From positions 1 to 64,000 of the forward strand of contig JAFKGR010000009.1 in NCBI GenBank assembly GCA_017307735.1: 64,000 nt of DNA, given 5' to 3'. The position numbers were made by a program, and so were the translations under genes. The DNA comes from Chitinophagaceae bacterium. GTDB taxonomy: Bacteria; Bacteroidota; Bacteroidia; Chitinophagales; Chitinophagaceae. The notes beneath the pieces are model-generated. The model made no database searches, had not been told where the DNA came from, and saw only the letters and a list, made by a program, of their open reading frames with translations. Below, one piece after another: positions 54,849-63,591 of this stretch (the first letter of the stretch is position 1; each line of letters opens with the position of its first letter).

Positions 54849-56714
54849 ATGAAGAAGTATTTCCTGTTTATTGCCATTTCTTTATTGCCGTTTTTTGGAT
54901 TTGCACAATATGGTTATTGGCAACAACACGTAAATTATGTGATGGATGTGAACCTGAATGTGCAGACCAACATTGTGAAGGGTACTGAAAAGATTGCCTA
55001 CACCAATAATTCTTTTGATAAGCTGGATAAGGTTTTTTTCCATTTATACTGGAATGCTTTTCAACCGGGAAGCGAAATGGATGTGAGAAGCAGGGAATTG
55101 GGAAAAATAAAAATATTCGGATCACCGGATTGGGACAGCCGTGTTACAGACAGGATATCAAAACTTTCTCCATCCGAAGAAGGTTACCAGAAAATAATCA
55201 GCCTTAAAATGAATGGAGTGGAACAACCGGTCAAACTTCATGAAACCATTCTGGAAGTGGATTTGACCAAACCGATTTTGTCAAAAACAACCGTGAATTT
55301 TGAAGTGGTTTTTGAAGCACAGGTTCCCATTCAGATCAGGCGCAGCGGGCGTGACAATGCAGAAGGCGTGCGATACAGTATGTCTCAATGGTACCCCAAA
55401 CTTTGTGAATATGACAATGAAGGATGGCACACTGCACAGTATGTGGCACGTGAGTTTTACGGAGTGTGGGGAAATTTTGATGTGAAGATTACGCTTGATA
55501 AAAACTATAAAATTGGTGCAACCGGAGTTTTGCAAAATGCGGCTGCAATCGGCTGGGGTTATGACAGGCCGGGTACTGCATTGAAACCTGTTTCGGGGCA
55601 AAACAGGATGTGGCATTTTGTTGGAAAAAATGTACACGATTTTGTTTGGGCAGCCGATCCGGATTATGAGCATCTGGTAAGAAACCGGGAAGGGGTGATG
55701 TTGAATATTATTTATAAAAAGAAAGATTCTGCAAATGATAAGCTCTGGGAAAAAGTAGCGGACGCCGCATACACCGTACTTCCATATCTGAATAAAAGAT
55801 TTGGAAAATATCCTTATCCCGTTTATTCATTTATTCAGGGAGGTGACGGGGGAATGGAATACCCGATGGCAACACTTCTCAAAGGTCCCGGCCTGGGTAC
55901 CGTATTTCATGAGTGGATGCATAGCTGGTATCAGATGATGATGGCAACCGATGAAGCACAACACCCGTGGATGGACGAAGGATTTACCAGTTGGGCAGAA
56001 GGTGAAGTTTCTTCTTATTATGAAAAAGTAACAAGAACTTATAAAACAGATCAGCCATTACCTGTCAATCATGCATCAGCATATCGTGGATATTTTGCGC
56101 TGATGAAAACAGGCCTTGCAGAACCCATGGCGACTTTTTCTGATCATTACAATACCAATTTCGGATACAGCATCAATGCCTATTCGAAAGGTGAAATGTT
56201 TTTGGAACAGCTTGGTTATATCGTTGGTGATTCGGTGAGAGATCGGATTATGCTGGCCTATTACAACAAATGGAGATTCAAACATCCGAAGCCTGGTGAT
56301 TTCGTAAAAGTTGCCAAAGATGTGAGCGGGCTTCAACTGAATTGGTACAAGGAATATTGGATCAATACCATCAAAACCATAGATTATGGAATTGACAGCC
56401 TCTGGGAGGCCAATGGAAAAACCATAATCCGGCTGAGAAGAATTGGTCAGATGCCGATGCCCATTGATTTGAAACTTACTTTCAAAGACAGCACTTCAGA
56501 GATGGATTATATTCCGTTGGATATGATGCTGGGAGGAAAGCCTGCAAAGAAGGGCGAAAAAAGAATTGTCCATGAAGAGTGGAATTGGACAAACCCCACT
56601 TACGATGTTCTTATTGACAGAAAATTATTTGACCTGAAAAAGGTAGAAATTGATCCGACCAAAAGAATGGCAGATGTAAATCCGGATAATAATGTGCTTG
56701 ATTTAAAGTGGTAA
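54849..56714 (+). CDS. M1 family zinc aminopeptidase
   Basis: The 622-residue protein has a signal peptide (MKKYFLFIAISLLPFFGFAQ). The M1 catalytic core shows the exopeptidase-like motif GGDGGMEYP, then HEWMH (H354-H358) with the third zinc ligand Glu377 in WMDEGF. The spacing HExxH-18-E is exact. The N-terminal part is a beta-sandwich as expected. I start at ATG 54849 since this gives the signal peptide. It is likely periplasmic or outer-membrane associated and acts on exogenous peptides. Confidence 0.9.
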   Translation: MKKYFLFIAISLLPFFGFAQYGYWQQHVNYVMDVNLNVQTNIVKGTEKIAYTNNSFDKLDKVFFHLYWNAFQPGSEMDVRSRELGKIKIFGSPDWDSRVTDRISKLSPSEEGYQKIISLKMNGVEQPVKLHETILEVDLTKPILSKTTVNFEVVFEAQVPIQIRRSGRDNAEGVRYSMSQWYPKLCEYDNEGWHTAQYVAREFYGVWGNFDVKITLDKNYKIGATGVLQNAAAIGWGYDRPGTALKPVSGQNRMWHFVGKNVHDFVWAADPDYEHLVRNREGVMLNIIYKKKDSANDKLWEKVADAAYTVLPYLNKRFGKYPYPVYSFIQGGDGGMEYPMATLLKGPGLGTVFHEWMHSWYQMMMATDEAQHPWMDEGFTSWAEGEVSSYYEKVTRTYKTDQPLPVNHASAYRGYFALMKTGLAEPMATFSDHYNTNFGYSINAYSKGEMFLEQLGYIVGDSVRDRIMLAYYNKWRFKHPKPGDFVKVAKDVSGLQLNWYKEYWINTIKTIDYGIDSLWEANGKTIIRLRRIGQMPMPIDLKLTFKDSTSEMDYIPLDMMLGGKPAKKGEKRIVHEEWNWTNPTYDVLIDRKLFDLKKVEIDPTKRMADVNPDNNVLDLKW

Positions 56715-57283
56715 CAAAAAGGATAATTTTATCATCCGGTTTTTTCACTTACTCTCAATCATATTTTTTTTCTTACAACAAAACATTCCCAAATTCGCGA
56801 CTGCCGGAGGTTTTAGCTGATTATAAGATCGCGAATCACACCTGATTTCGAATGATTATTTCAACTAAAGATTTCTTTTTTAACAGAATGGCTTACTTAT
56901 TGTTAATAATCAGGATGAAAAAAAATCAGAGATAAATGATTTTATTGAGAAGTGTCATTGATGGTTGCAATTTCAATTTCCATTTCGTCTCTTGTGTTTA
57001 AGACCCGGGGGTTAAAACCAAAAAAAAGGGAGAATTTTTAATTCTCAATTTGTGCCTGATCAGTTGAGAAAGTATTTGTTTTTGGGAAAAATCTGCAATT
57101 GAAAAAAAAATCTCCGGAATTTTTTTATGAAGGAAAATGTCTTTAAAACAGGTGATAGGATTGGATTTCAATGAGGGCGTCGTGTTTGGAAAAGGTAAGT
57201 GGTTTTTTATTTTAACATCTCTTTTAATAACCAAACGATGACGATATTACTCAGCTTTATAATATAAATAAAACATAAATGCT
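56715..57283. other. Long intergenic region with no gene seen
   Basis: These 569 bp hold no convincing frame; the longest reverse frame (56998-57234) is Lys/Phe/Ile-rich noise. A weak GGAT…ATCC hairpin with a T run (about 56721-56747) may end the M1 peptidase transcript. An inverted repeat ATTCGCGA (56793-56800) / TCGCGAAT (56829-56836) is unexplained. The promoter of the DUF4142 gene must lie near its end. Confidence 0.4.
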
Positions 57284-58303
57284 ATGAATGTACTTAAGAG
57301 TATTTCAGGATGGGCTGCAGGTTTGATGGCCGGCATGACCCTTGCTGTTTTGGCATCCTGTTCCGGAAATGGAAAATTATCTGATCCGGAAATCGCCTCC
57401 ATCGCGGTTAAAGCAAACCAGATTGATGTTGATTATGCAAAACTGGCTTTGCAAAAATCTCAAAACCCCGATGTCAAAGCTTTCGCAGAAACAATGCAAA
57501 AAGATCATGAAAACATCATCAATCAGGCAACAGCCCTTGCTCAGAAATTGGGAGTGACACCACAGGATAATCCCACAACCCAATCTTTGTTGAGTGGTGA
57601 AAAGGATGTAATGGCCAGGTTGAATAACCTTAACGGTCATGATTTTGATACTGCCTACATCAACAATGAAGTGGCCTATCATGCAGCCGTTATTGCATCG
57701 GTTAAAGACAAATTAATTCCTGATGCAACCAACAAGGAATTAAAGGATTTGCTTACTAGTGTTTCCCCTTTGCTGAATCAACATCTTGAAATGGCAAAAC
57801 AGGATCAGACAAAAATATTGAATGCAAGTGCAGCCAGCGTACCCACACTAACCGATCCTGAAAGCGCATCTGTAGCAGTTACTGCCAACCAGATTGATGT
57901 GCGTTATGGTGAAATGGCACTTAAAAAATCCAGGAATCCTGATGTGATTGCTTTTGCAAAAACGATGATTAAAGATCATAACAATATCATTCAACAGGCA
58001 ACAGCACTTGCCAAAAAGTTGGGTGTTACTCCTCAAACCAATGCAGTTACTCAATCTCTGCTCGATGGTGAAAAAGCCACTGATGCAAAATTCAATGCAT
58101 TGAGCGGTCACGATTTTGACACAGCCTATATCAACAATGAAGTTGCTTTTCATGAAGCCGTCATTGCAGCGGTTCAAAATGTGTTGATACCGCAAATTCA
58201 AAATGCAGATCTCAAAAAGATGCTGGTTGATGTATCACCGCTACTTGAAGAACATTTGAAAATGGCAAAAGAAAGTCAGGCTAAAATAGTAAACAGTAAA
58301 TAA
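57284..58303 (+). CDS. Tandem DUF4142 lipoprotein
   Basis: The protein has 339 residues: a signal peptide with lipobox LASC (Cys26), then two DUF4142 (ferritin-like four-helix) domains, residues 34-180 and 191-337, at a constant offset of 157. The copies are highly alike, for example the identical HDFDTAYINNEVA, NQIDV and ATALA-KLGVTPQ. This indicates a recent internal duplication. DUF4142 proteins occur in envelope stress settings and may bind metals; activity is unknown. The cupredoxin gene follows after 9 bp. Confidence 0.88.
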   Translation: MNVLKSISGWAAGLMAGMTLAVLASCSGNGKLSDPEIASIAVKANQIDVDYAKLALQKSQNPDVKAFAETMQKDHENIINQATALAQKLGVTPQDNPTTQSLLSGEKDVMARLNNLNGHDFDTAYINNEVAYHAAVIASVKDKLIPDATNKELKDLLTSVSPLLNQHLEMAKQDQTKILNASAASVPTLTDPESASVAVTANQIDVRYGEMALKKSRNPDVIAFAKTMIKDHNNIIQQATALAKKLGVTPQTNAVTQSLLDGEKATDAKFNALSGHDFDTAYINNEVAFHEAVIAAVQNVLIPQIQNADLKKMLVDVSPLLEEHLKMAKESQAKIVNSK

Positions 58304-58312
58304 GAATAGAAA

Positions 58313-58678
58313 ATGAAAAAAGGATTGTGGACGCTCGCAGCGTTATCCGGTTTGTTTTTTTTAACGATTACCACTGGGTGTAATTCCGGTGGAAACAAAA
58401 ATGGCACTGCTCCTGCCGGACCTAAAAAGGATACGGTACTGATCAGCGGAATGCAGTTTCAGCCGGCCAACATCACCATCAATGCAGGAGATACGATTTT
58501 GTGGATCAACAAAGATATTGTAGATCACAATGTAACCGATTCAACTAAAGCATGGACATCAGGTGATATCACAGCTAATGGCGGACAATGGGATACTGTT
58601 CCGGGAAATAGTTTTCATTATCTGTGCACCATTCATCCAACGATGATTGGTTCGGTAACCGTGAATCCGAAAAAATAG
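58313..58678 (+). CDS. Plastocyanin-like cupredoxin lipoprotein
   Basis: This 121-residue lipoprotein (lipobox TTGC, Cys23) has a Gly/Asn/Pro-rich linker and one cupredoxin domain. All four type 1 copper ligands are visible: His72 (VDHNV) and C105-x2-H108-x2-M111 (YLCTIHPTM). It is likely a periplasmic blue copper electron carrier or copper-binding protein. It is cotranscribed with the DUF4142 gene and ends at a strong terminator. Confidence 0.9.
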   Translation: MKKGLWTLAALSGLFFLTITTGCNSGGNKNGTAPAGPKKDTVLISGMQFQPANITINAGDTILWINKDIVDHNVTDSTKAWTSGDITANGGQWDTVPGNSFHYLCTIHPTMIGSVTVNPKK

Positions 58679-58708
58679 TTTGGTTGATTGTTATCCTATT
58701 TTTTACAG

Positions 58709-58743
58709 ACTGCACTTTGTTCTTTCAAAGTGCAGTTTGTTTT
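58709..58743 (+). terminator. Rho-independent terminator of the DUF4142-cupredoxin unit
   Basis: A perfect 11-bp stem ACTGCACTTTG / CAAAGTGCAGT (58709-58719 and 58726-58736) with a 6-nt loop is followed by TTTGTTTT. Confidence 0.88.
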
Positions 58744-58803
58744 AGGACACCTTCCTGATTTTTTAATGCCGGTTAATTAAAACTGAAATTTTAAAATTTA
58801 AAG

Positions 58804-58846
58804 CATGGTAACGTTTCATATTACCATGAAATCATAGTTATTTTTG
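58804..58846 (+). promoter_or_regulatory. Promoter region of cca with an operator-like dyad
   Basis: TATTTTTG at 58839-58846 matches TAnnTTTG exactly and ends 4 bp before the ATG at 58851. Directly upstream are overlapping inverted repeats: CATGGTAA (58804-58811) / TTACCATG (58821-58828), and TTTCAT / ATGAAA nested with it. The dyad occupies the -33 region, so it may bind a regulator or replace the -33 contact. Confidence 0.45.
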
Positions 58847-58850
58847 CGCC

Positions 58851-60287
58851 ATGATTTCATTTACAGGCGAAGAATTAATTATGTTCAAAAAGATATCAGA
58901 AGCCGCAGATTCCCTGCAAATTCCGGTGCGTCTGATTGGTGGATTTGTGAGAGATAAAATATTGAACCGTGAAGACAAGGATATTGATATTGTATGCCTG
59001 GGCGATGGCATCAGGCTGGCGAAAGAAACAGCCGCTCTTTTTGATCCTAAACCGCCGGTCAGTTTTTTTAAAAATTTCGGCACAGCCCAGATAAAAATTG
59101 TTTCGGACTCGGGAAGTCCTGTCAATATTGAATTTGTCGGAGCCAGAAAAGAAAGCTACCAATCACAAAGCCGCAAGCCTGAAGTTGAATCTGCCACGTT
59201 TGAAGAAGACATTATGAGGCGCGATTTTACAATCAATACACTTGCGGTAGATCTTGATAAAAATAATTTTGGCGCCCTTATCGATCCGCTGAATGGATTA
59301 AAAGATATTACAAATAAAATTATCAGGACGCCCCTCGATCCGGATCAGACATTCATCGATGATCCTCTCCGTATGATGCGTGCAATCAGGTTTGCAACAC
59401 AATTGCAGTTTTTAATTGATCCTTCAACTTTTCAAAGTATAAAAAGAAATGCGAACCGTATCAAAATCGTCAGTGGCGAAAGGGTTATCGATGAAATCAA
59501 CAAAATGGTGTTGGCTGAAAAACCATCTGTTGGATTTAAACTGATGTTCGATTCCGGATTACTTGCCATCATTTTCCCGCAGATGACTGCGCTTGCCGGA
59601 ACAGAATTTATTGACGGGTTGGGGCATAAAGACAACTTTTACCATACCTTACAGGTTTTGGATAACATTAGTGTACACACGAAAAACCTTTGGTTGCGTT
59701 GGGCCGCCATTATGCATGACATTGCGAAGCCTGTGACAAAGAATTTTGAAAAAGGAACAGGCTGGACATTTCATGGACATGAGGTTGTCGGGGGGAGGAT
59801 GGTTTCTAAAATATTTACGCAATTGAAATTGCCGTTGAATGAAAACATGAGGTTTGTCAGAAAGATGGTTGAACTTCATCTGCGCCCCATCAGCCTGACA
59901 AAAGAAAATATCACGGATTCTGCTGTTCGACGGCTTCTGGTAGATGCAGGAGACGATCTCGAAAGCCTGATGATGCTTTGCAAAGCTGATATCACAAGTA
60001 AAAACAAACAGAAAGTTCAACGGTATCTTGCCAATTTTGAATGGGTGGAAAAACGGTTGAAAGAAGTGGAGGAGGCAGATAATTTACGCAACTGGCAGCC
60101 TCCGATTACAGGCGAAATTATTATGAAGGAATTCGGGCTTCCGCCATCGAAAGAGGTTGGAAAAATTAAAACAGCAGTGAGAGAAGCAATTTTGGATGGA
60201 ATTATTCCAAATAAATATGAAGAGGCTTTTCAGTATATGAAAAAGGTGGCGGCAGAGATGGGTATCGCCAAAACAAATCAGATGTAA
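58851..60287 (+). CDS. cca: CCA tRNA nucleotidyltransferase (HD-domain type)
   Basis: This 478-residue class II nucleotidyltransferase adds or repairs the 3' CCA of tRNAs. Motifs are RLIGGFVRDKILNREDKDIDIV (metal Asps), EEDIMRRDFTINTLA and DPLRMMRAIRFATQL, followed by a C-terminal HD domain (AAIMHDIAKP, then WTFHGHEVVGG). The HD domain can carry phosphatase or phosphodiesterase activity in relatives. The tRNA-Cys gene here lacks CCA, so the enzyme is required. The promoter box ends 4 bp before the ATG. Confidence 0.94.
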   Translation: MISFTGEELIMFKKISEAADSLQIPVRLIGGFVRDKILNREDKDIDIVCLGDGIRLAKETAALFDPKPPVSFFKNFGTAQIKIVSDSGSPVNIEFVGARKESYQSQSRKPEVESATFEEDIMRRDFTINTLAVDLDKNNFGALIDPLNGLKDITNKIIRTPLDPDQTFIDDPLRMMRAIRFATQLQFLIDPSTFQSIKRNANRIKIVSGERVIDEINKMVLAEKPSVGFKLMFDSGLLAIIFPQMTALAGTEFIDGLGHKDNFYHTLQVLDNISVHTKNLWLRWAAIMHDIAKPVTKNFEKGTGWTFHGHEVVGGRMVSKIFTQLKLPLNENMRFVRKMVELHLRPISLTKENITDSAVRRLLVDAGDDLESLMMLCKADITSKNKQKVQRYLANFEWVEKRLKEVEEADNLRNWQPPITGEIIMKEFGLPPSKEVGKIKTAVREAILDGIIPNKYEEAFQYMKKVAAEMGIAKTNQM

Positions 60288-60455
60288 TTTTCCTGATGGT
60301 TAACATAAAAATGCTGAGTTTCAGGATAGTGAAGTAAAGATTTAAATTTTAGCATTACTCTGAAAAGGGTTTAAAATTTAAGGGGAAGGATCGTTATTAT
60401 AAATTGGATTTTGTTGAAGGTTGAATGGGTTTTCAGGTAATTTCATTTTACCGGA

Positions 60456-60483
60456 TTGTTTAAGGAAGTAAATACTAAATTTG
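60456..60483 (+). promoter_or_regulatory. Bacteroidota promoter of the pRiA4b ORF-3 gene
   Basis: TTG (60456-60458), a 17-bp spacer and TAAATTTG (60476-60483) form a full consensus promoter. The box ends only 4 bp before the ATG at 60488, so the mRNA would be leaderless or nearly so. Confidence 0.6.
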
Positions 60484-60487
60484 CCTT

Positions 60488-61030
60488 ATGGCAGCCATAA
60501 AATTCAGAGTTTATTGGGAAGATGATGATAGTGTTTATCGCGATGTTGCGGTCAGGCATTTACAAACATTCCGGGACTTACATGAAATTATATTAAAGTC
60601 ATTTGAATTTGACAATAAACATCAGGCTACTTTTTACAGAAGCAATGACAACTGGCAAAAGGGCCGCCAGATTGTACTTGAAAAGTATGATATGCCGTAT
60701 AAGGCAGAACCGCTGATCATGATTGATACTACCATTGGTTCGGAATTAAAAGACCCGAATCAAAAGTTTATCTACGTGTATGATTTTGAGAAGCAGTGGA
60801 CTTTTCACCTGGAAGTCATTAATATCAATAAGGATGAAGATTTCAAAGATTATCCCTTTTGTGTACGTTCTGAAGGGATTGGCCCCAGCCAGTATGGAAA
60901 TAAGGGTTTGATCAATGAAAAGCTGGCGGAGATTGAGGAAAAATATGATATCAATTCCGGAATTATGCCTGATGGATTCACCAGTGAGGGAGAGGCGGAG
61001 GAACCAAATTCAGGTGATGAAGGAGAATAA
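60488..61030 (+). CDS. Plasmid pRiA4b ORF-3-like family protein
   Basis: The 180-residue protein starts directly with the family fold (IKFRVYWEDDDSVYRDVAV, then QTFRDLHEIILKSFEFDNKHQATFY) and ends in a disordered acidic tail (EGEAEEPNSGDEGE). The family is named from a plasmid ORF and is related to the passenger protein of IS1096. Here no transposase or plasmid gene is near, so it seems a resident gene. Function is unknown. miaA follows after 20 bp. Confidence 0.82.
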   Translation: MAAIKFRVYWEDDDSVYRDVAVRHLQTFRDLHEIILKSFEFDNKHQATFYRSNDNWQKGRQIVLEKYDMPYKAEPLIMIDTTIGSELKDPNQKFIYVYDFEKQWTFHLEVININKDEDFKDYPFCVRSEGIGPSQYGNKGLINEKLAEIEEKYDINSGIMPDGFTSEGEAEEPNSGDEGE

Positions 61031-61050
61031 GAAATATTCTTAGGATAGCC

Positions 61051-61902
61051 ATGCCATCCTCCAAAACCGTTATTGTCATTTGCGGTCCGACAGCTTCGGG
61101 CAAGACCCAATTTGCCGTGGATCTCGCAAAAATGTTACACACTGAAATCATTTCTTCGGATAGCCGTCAATGTTATAAGGAATTAAACATCGGAGTTGCC
61201 AGGCCTTCTCAACAGCAATTGTCGGAGGTGAAGCATCATTTTATAAATTCCCATTCTATATTTGAAAATGTAAATGCTGCTTCTTTTGAAAAATATGCAC
61301 TGAATGAATTGAATGAAATTTTTATTGAACATGACATTGCTGTAATGACCGGAGGAACGGGATTATATGTCAGATCTTTTTTGGAAGGGTTGGACGAAAT
61401 ACCTGAAACGGATACGAAAACAGAAGAGGAAATTAAAACAAATTTCAAGAGTTATGGAATAGATTGGTTACAATCCAGACTGAAGGAATTGGACCCAAGG
61501 TATTTTGCTGAGGGTGAAATTCAAAATCCACACCGGCTATTGAGAGCACTTGCTGTTAAATTAACAACCGGAAAATCGATTCTTGATTTTCATAAAAAAA
61601 ATATAGCAGTCAGAGAATTTAATGTCAGAAAAATCTGGCTTGAAATCCCGAGAAAAGAATTGTACAGAAGAATTGATTCGAGAGTGGATCAAATGATGGA
61701 TGCCGGATTGCTCGATGAAGTAAAAAATCTTTATCAGTTTAAGGAATTGAATTCCCTGCAAACTGTTGGATACAAAGAATTGTTTGATTATCTGGATGGA
61801 AAAACAGACCTGGAAAAAGCCATCTCTTTGATTAAACAAAATACAAGGCACTATTCAAAGCGCCAGATTACCTGGTTCAGGAAATATTTTTTACATGATT
61901 AA
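61051..61902 (+). CDS. miaA: tRNA dimethylallyltransferase
   Basis: MiaA prenylates A37 in tRNAs reading UNN codons. The P-loop CGPTASGKTQ is at residues 11-20, then the DSRQ segment (ISSDSRQCYKELNIG), MTGGTGLYVRSFLEGL and the C-terminal YSKRQITWFRK. The 283-residue length is on the short side but complete. Confidence 0.94.
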   Translation: MPSSKTVIVICGPTASGKTQFAVDLAKMLHTEIISSDSRQCYKELNIGVARPSQQQLSEVKHHFINSHSIFENVNAASFEKYALNELNEIFIEHDIAVMTGGTGLYVRSFLEGLDEIPETDTKTEEEIKTNFKSYGIDWLQSRLKELDPRYFAEGEIQNPHRLLRALAVKLTTGKSILDFHKKNIAVREFNVRKIWLEIPRKELYRRIDSRVDQMMDAGLLDEVKNLYQFKELNSLQTVGYKELFDYLDGKTDLEKAISLIKQNTRHYSKRQITWFRKYFLHD

Positions 61903-62071
61903 AGACAAACTAAAAGCGTCGTGTGTTCAGTTTAAACCATTTTTTTATTTTTCAAAGACTACCGGAAGACAATCATAGTATCTATATCTCAATATTTTTC
62001 GGGTGAAATTCCGACTGAGGTTTTTATTTAACGTTTTTCTTTTTTACATTGTGCACCTAAAACTAACAAAT

Positions 62072-62662
62072 ATGAGAACCACATTAAAAAAACTGCAATC
62101 CGGATTATTTATTTTATCCATTCTATTTCTGTTTGCTTCATGCAGCAAGGATAAGAGCACTGACACTTCCGGGGTTAATACGCTGACCGCAACGATAAAG
62201 TACGGAGGACAAACAATTACATTTAATGGTAATGGCGACAGCAGTGTCGTTACTTATGGAACAATCAGGTCGATGGGACAGACTTATTTTAGCATGATAG
62301 GGAATGAACGGAACAGCCAAAAACAAATCCTGTTTATGATGTCGCCTTTTAGTGGTAAAGCAGGTAACTATGATCTGTCTGTCGGAATCACCGACGACAG
62401 TCTGGCAATGGGTGTTATTTATATGAAAGGGGAAAATAATGGCACCGAAAAAGATGCTTTCGGAACATACCTGGAAACGAATAATGGCGATGTAATCCGC
62501 GGAAGCGGTTTTCTTCATATTACATCATTGGCCAATAACAGAATAGAGGGAACCTTTGAAATGATCCTTCATAATTACGATGAAAATTCCGGAGTTTCGG
62601 AGGAGATGACTGTTTCGGAAGGACGTATCAGTTTGCCGGCAATAAAAGCAGATATAGATTAG
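62072..62662 (+). CDS. Predicted lipoprotein (DUF6252-like)
   Basis: The 196-residue protein has a signal peptide with lipobox FASC (Cys24) and a mature beta-rich domain (LTATIKYGGQTITFNG…, then GFLHITSLANNRIEGTFEMIL). The segment pattern of a self-contained strand-rich domain with R-x-x-G-T-F resembles DUF6252-type lipoproteins; I am not sure. I start at ATG 62072 because this gives the signal peptide. The last 4 bp overlap the convergent fmt gene. Confidence 0.7.
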   Translation: MRTTLKKLQSGLFILSILFLFASCSKDKSTDTSGVNTLTATIKYGGQTITFNGNGDSSVVTYGTIRSMGQTYFSMIGNERNSQKQILFMMSPFSGKAGNYDLSVGITDDSLAMGVIYMKGENNGTEKDAFGTYLETNNGDVIRGSGFLHITSLANNRIEGTFEMILHNYDENSGVSEEMTVSEGRISLPAIKADID

Positions 62663-63591
62663 AGGATTCTCCTTCCTCTCAGAAAATCTTCTATACTCAT
62701 TTCTCTTTTTCCTTCCGGCTTTAATGTCAGAACAGAGATAAACCCATCAGCGGTGGCAAATTTCAGGAATGATTTACCATCTGTTTTCAATTGGCCGGGG
62801 GTGGATTTAGGATCTTCAATTTGCTTTGAAACGGATCCGATTTTTATTCTTGCATCATTCAGAAAAGTATAAGCTCCGGGAAATGGATTTAATCCTCTTA
62901 TAAAATTAAAAACCTGGCGGGTGGGTTGATCCCAATTTACCTTGCAATCTTCAGTATGAATTTTTGGCGCCGGTTTTAATTTTAAAGTGCCGGTAAGCGT
63001 TGATTGCGGTGAATCTTTTATGGTACCTTCATAAATGCCATGCACAGTTTTCAATAAAAGCCCGGCTCCAATAGTCATTAACTTGTCGTGTAATTCACCG
63101 GTGGTTTCATCATCTCCGATGGTTACTTTTTCCTGCATCAGAATATTGCCGGTATCTATTTCATGTTTCAATTTGAAAGTAGTGACACCTGTTTCTTTTT
63201 CTCCGTTGATAACTGCCCAGTGAATGGGCGCAGCTCCGCGGTATTGCGGCAGGAGTGAAGCGTGAAGATTAATTGTGCCCAAACGAGGCAAAGACCAGAC
63301 TGTTTCGGGCAACATTCTGAAAGCAACAACCACTTGTATATCCGGATTGATTTTTTTTAACTGTTCAAGAAATTCAGGCGACTTCAGCTTTGTTGGCTGC
63401 AATACGGGAATGTTATGATCGGTTGCATATTTTTTTACATCGCTTTGATGCATTTTCATTCCTCTTCCTGCAGGCTTATCGGGAGCAGTGACTACTGCCA
63501 CCACCTTAAAATCTTTATTGAGAAGATCCAATGAGGGAACTGCAAAAGCAGGTGTTCCCATAAATACAATTTTTAAATCTCTATGCATCAT
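62659..63591 (-). CDS. fmt: Methionyl-tRNA formyltransferase
   Basis: Fmt formylates initiator Met-tRNA. The N-terminal domain has FMGTPAFAVPSL, the catalytic NLHASLLPQYRGAAPIHWAV (with Asn, His) and EIDTGNIL (catalytic Asp). The C-terminal OB-like domain begins around residue 205. Length is 310. It overlaps the upstream namZ stop by 4 bp (ATGA), implying translational coupling, and converges with the lipoprotein gene. Confidence 0.95.
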   Translation of the reverse strand: MMHRDLKIVFMGTPAFAVPSLDLLNKDFKVVAVVTAPDKPAGRGMKMHQSDVKKYATDHNIPVLQPTKLKSPEFLEQLKKINPDIQVVVAFRMLPETVWSLPRLGTINLHASLLPQYRGAAPIHWAVINGEKETGVTTFKLKHEIDTGNILMQEKVTIGDDETTGELHDKLMTIGAGLLLKTVHGIYEGTIKDSPQSTLTGTLKLKPAPKIHTEDCKVNWDQPTRQVFNFIRGLNPFPGAYTFLNDARIKIGSVSKQIEDPKSTPGQLKTDGKSFLKFATADGFISVLTLKPEGKREMSIEDFLRGRRIL

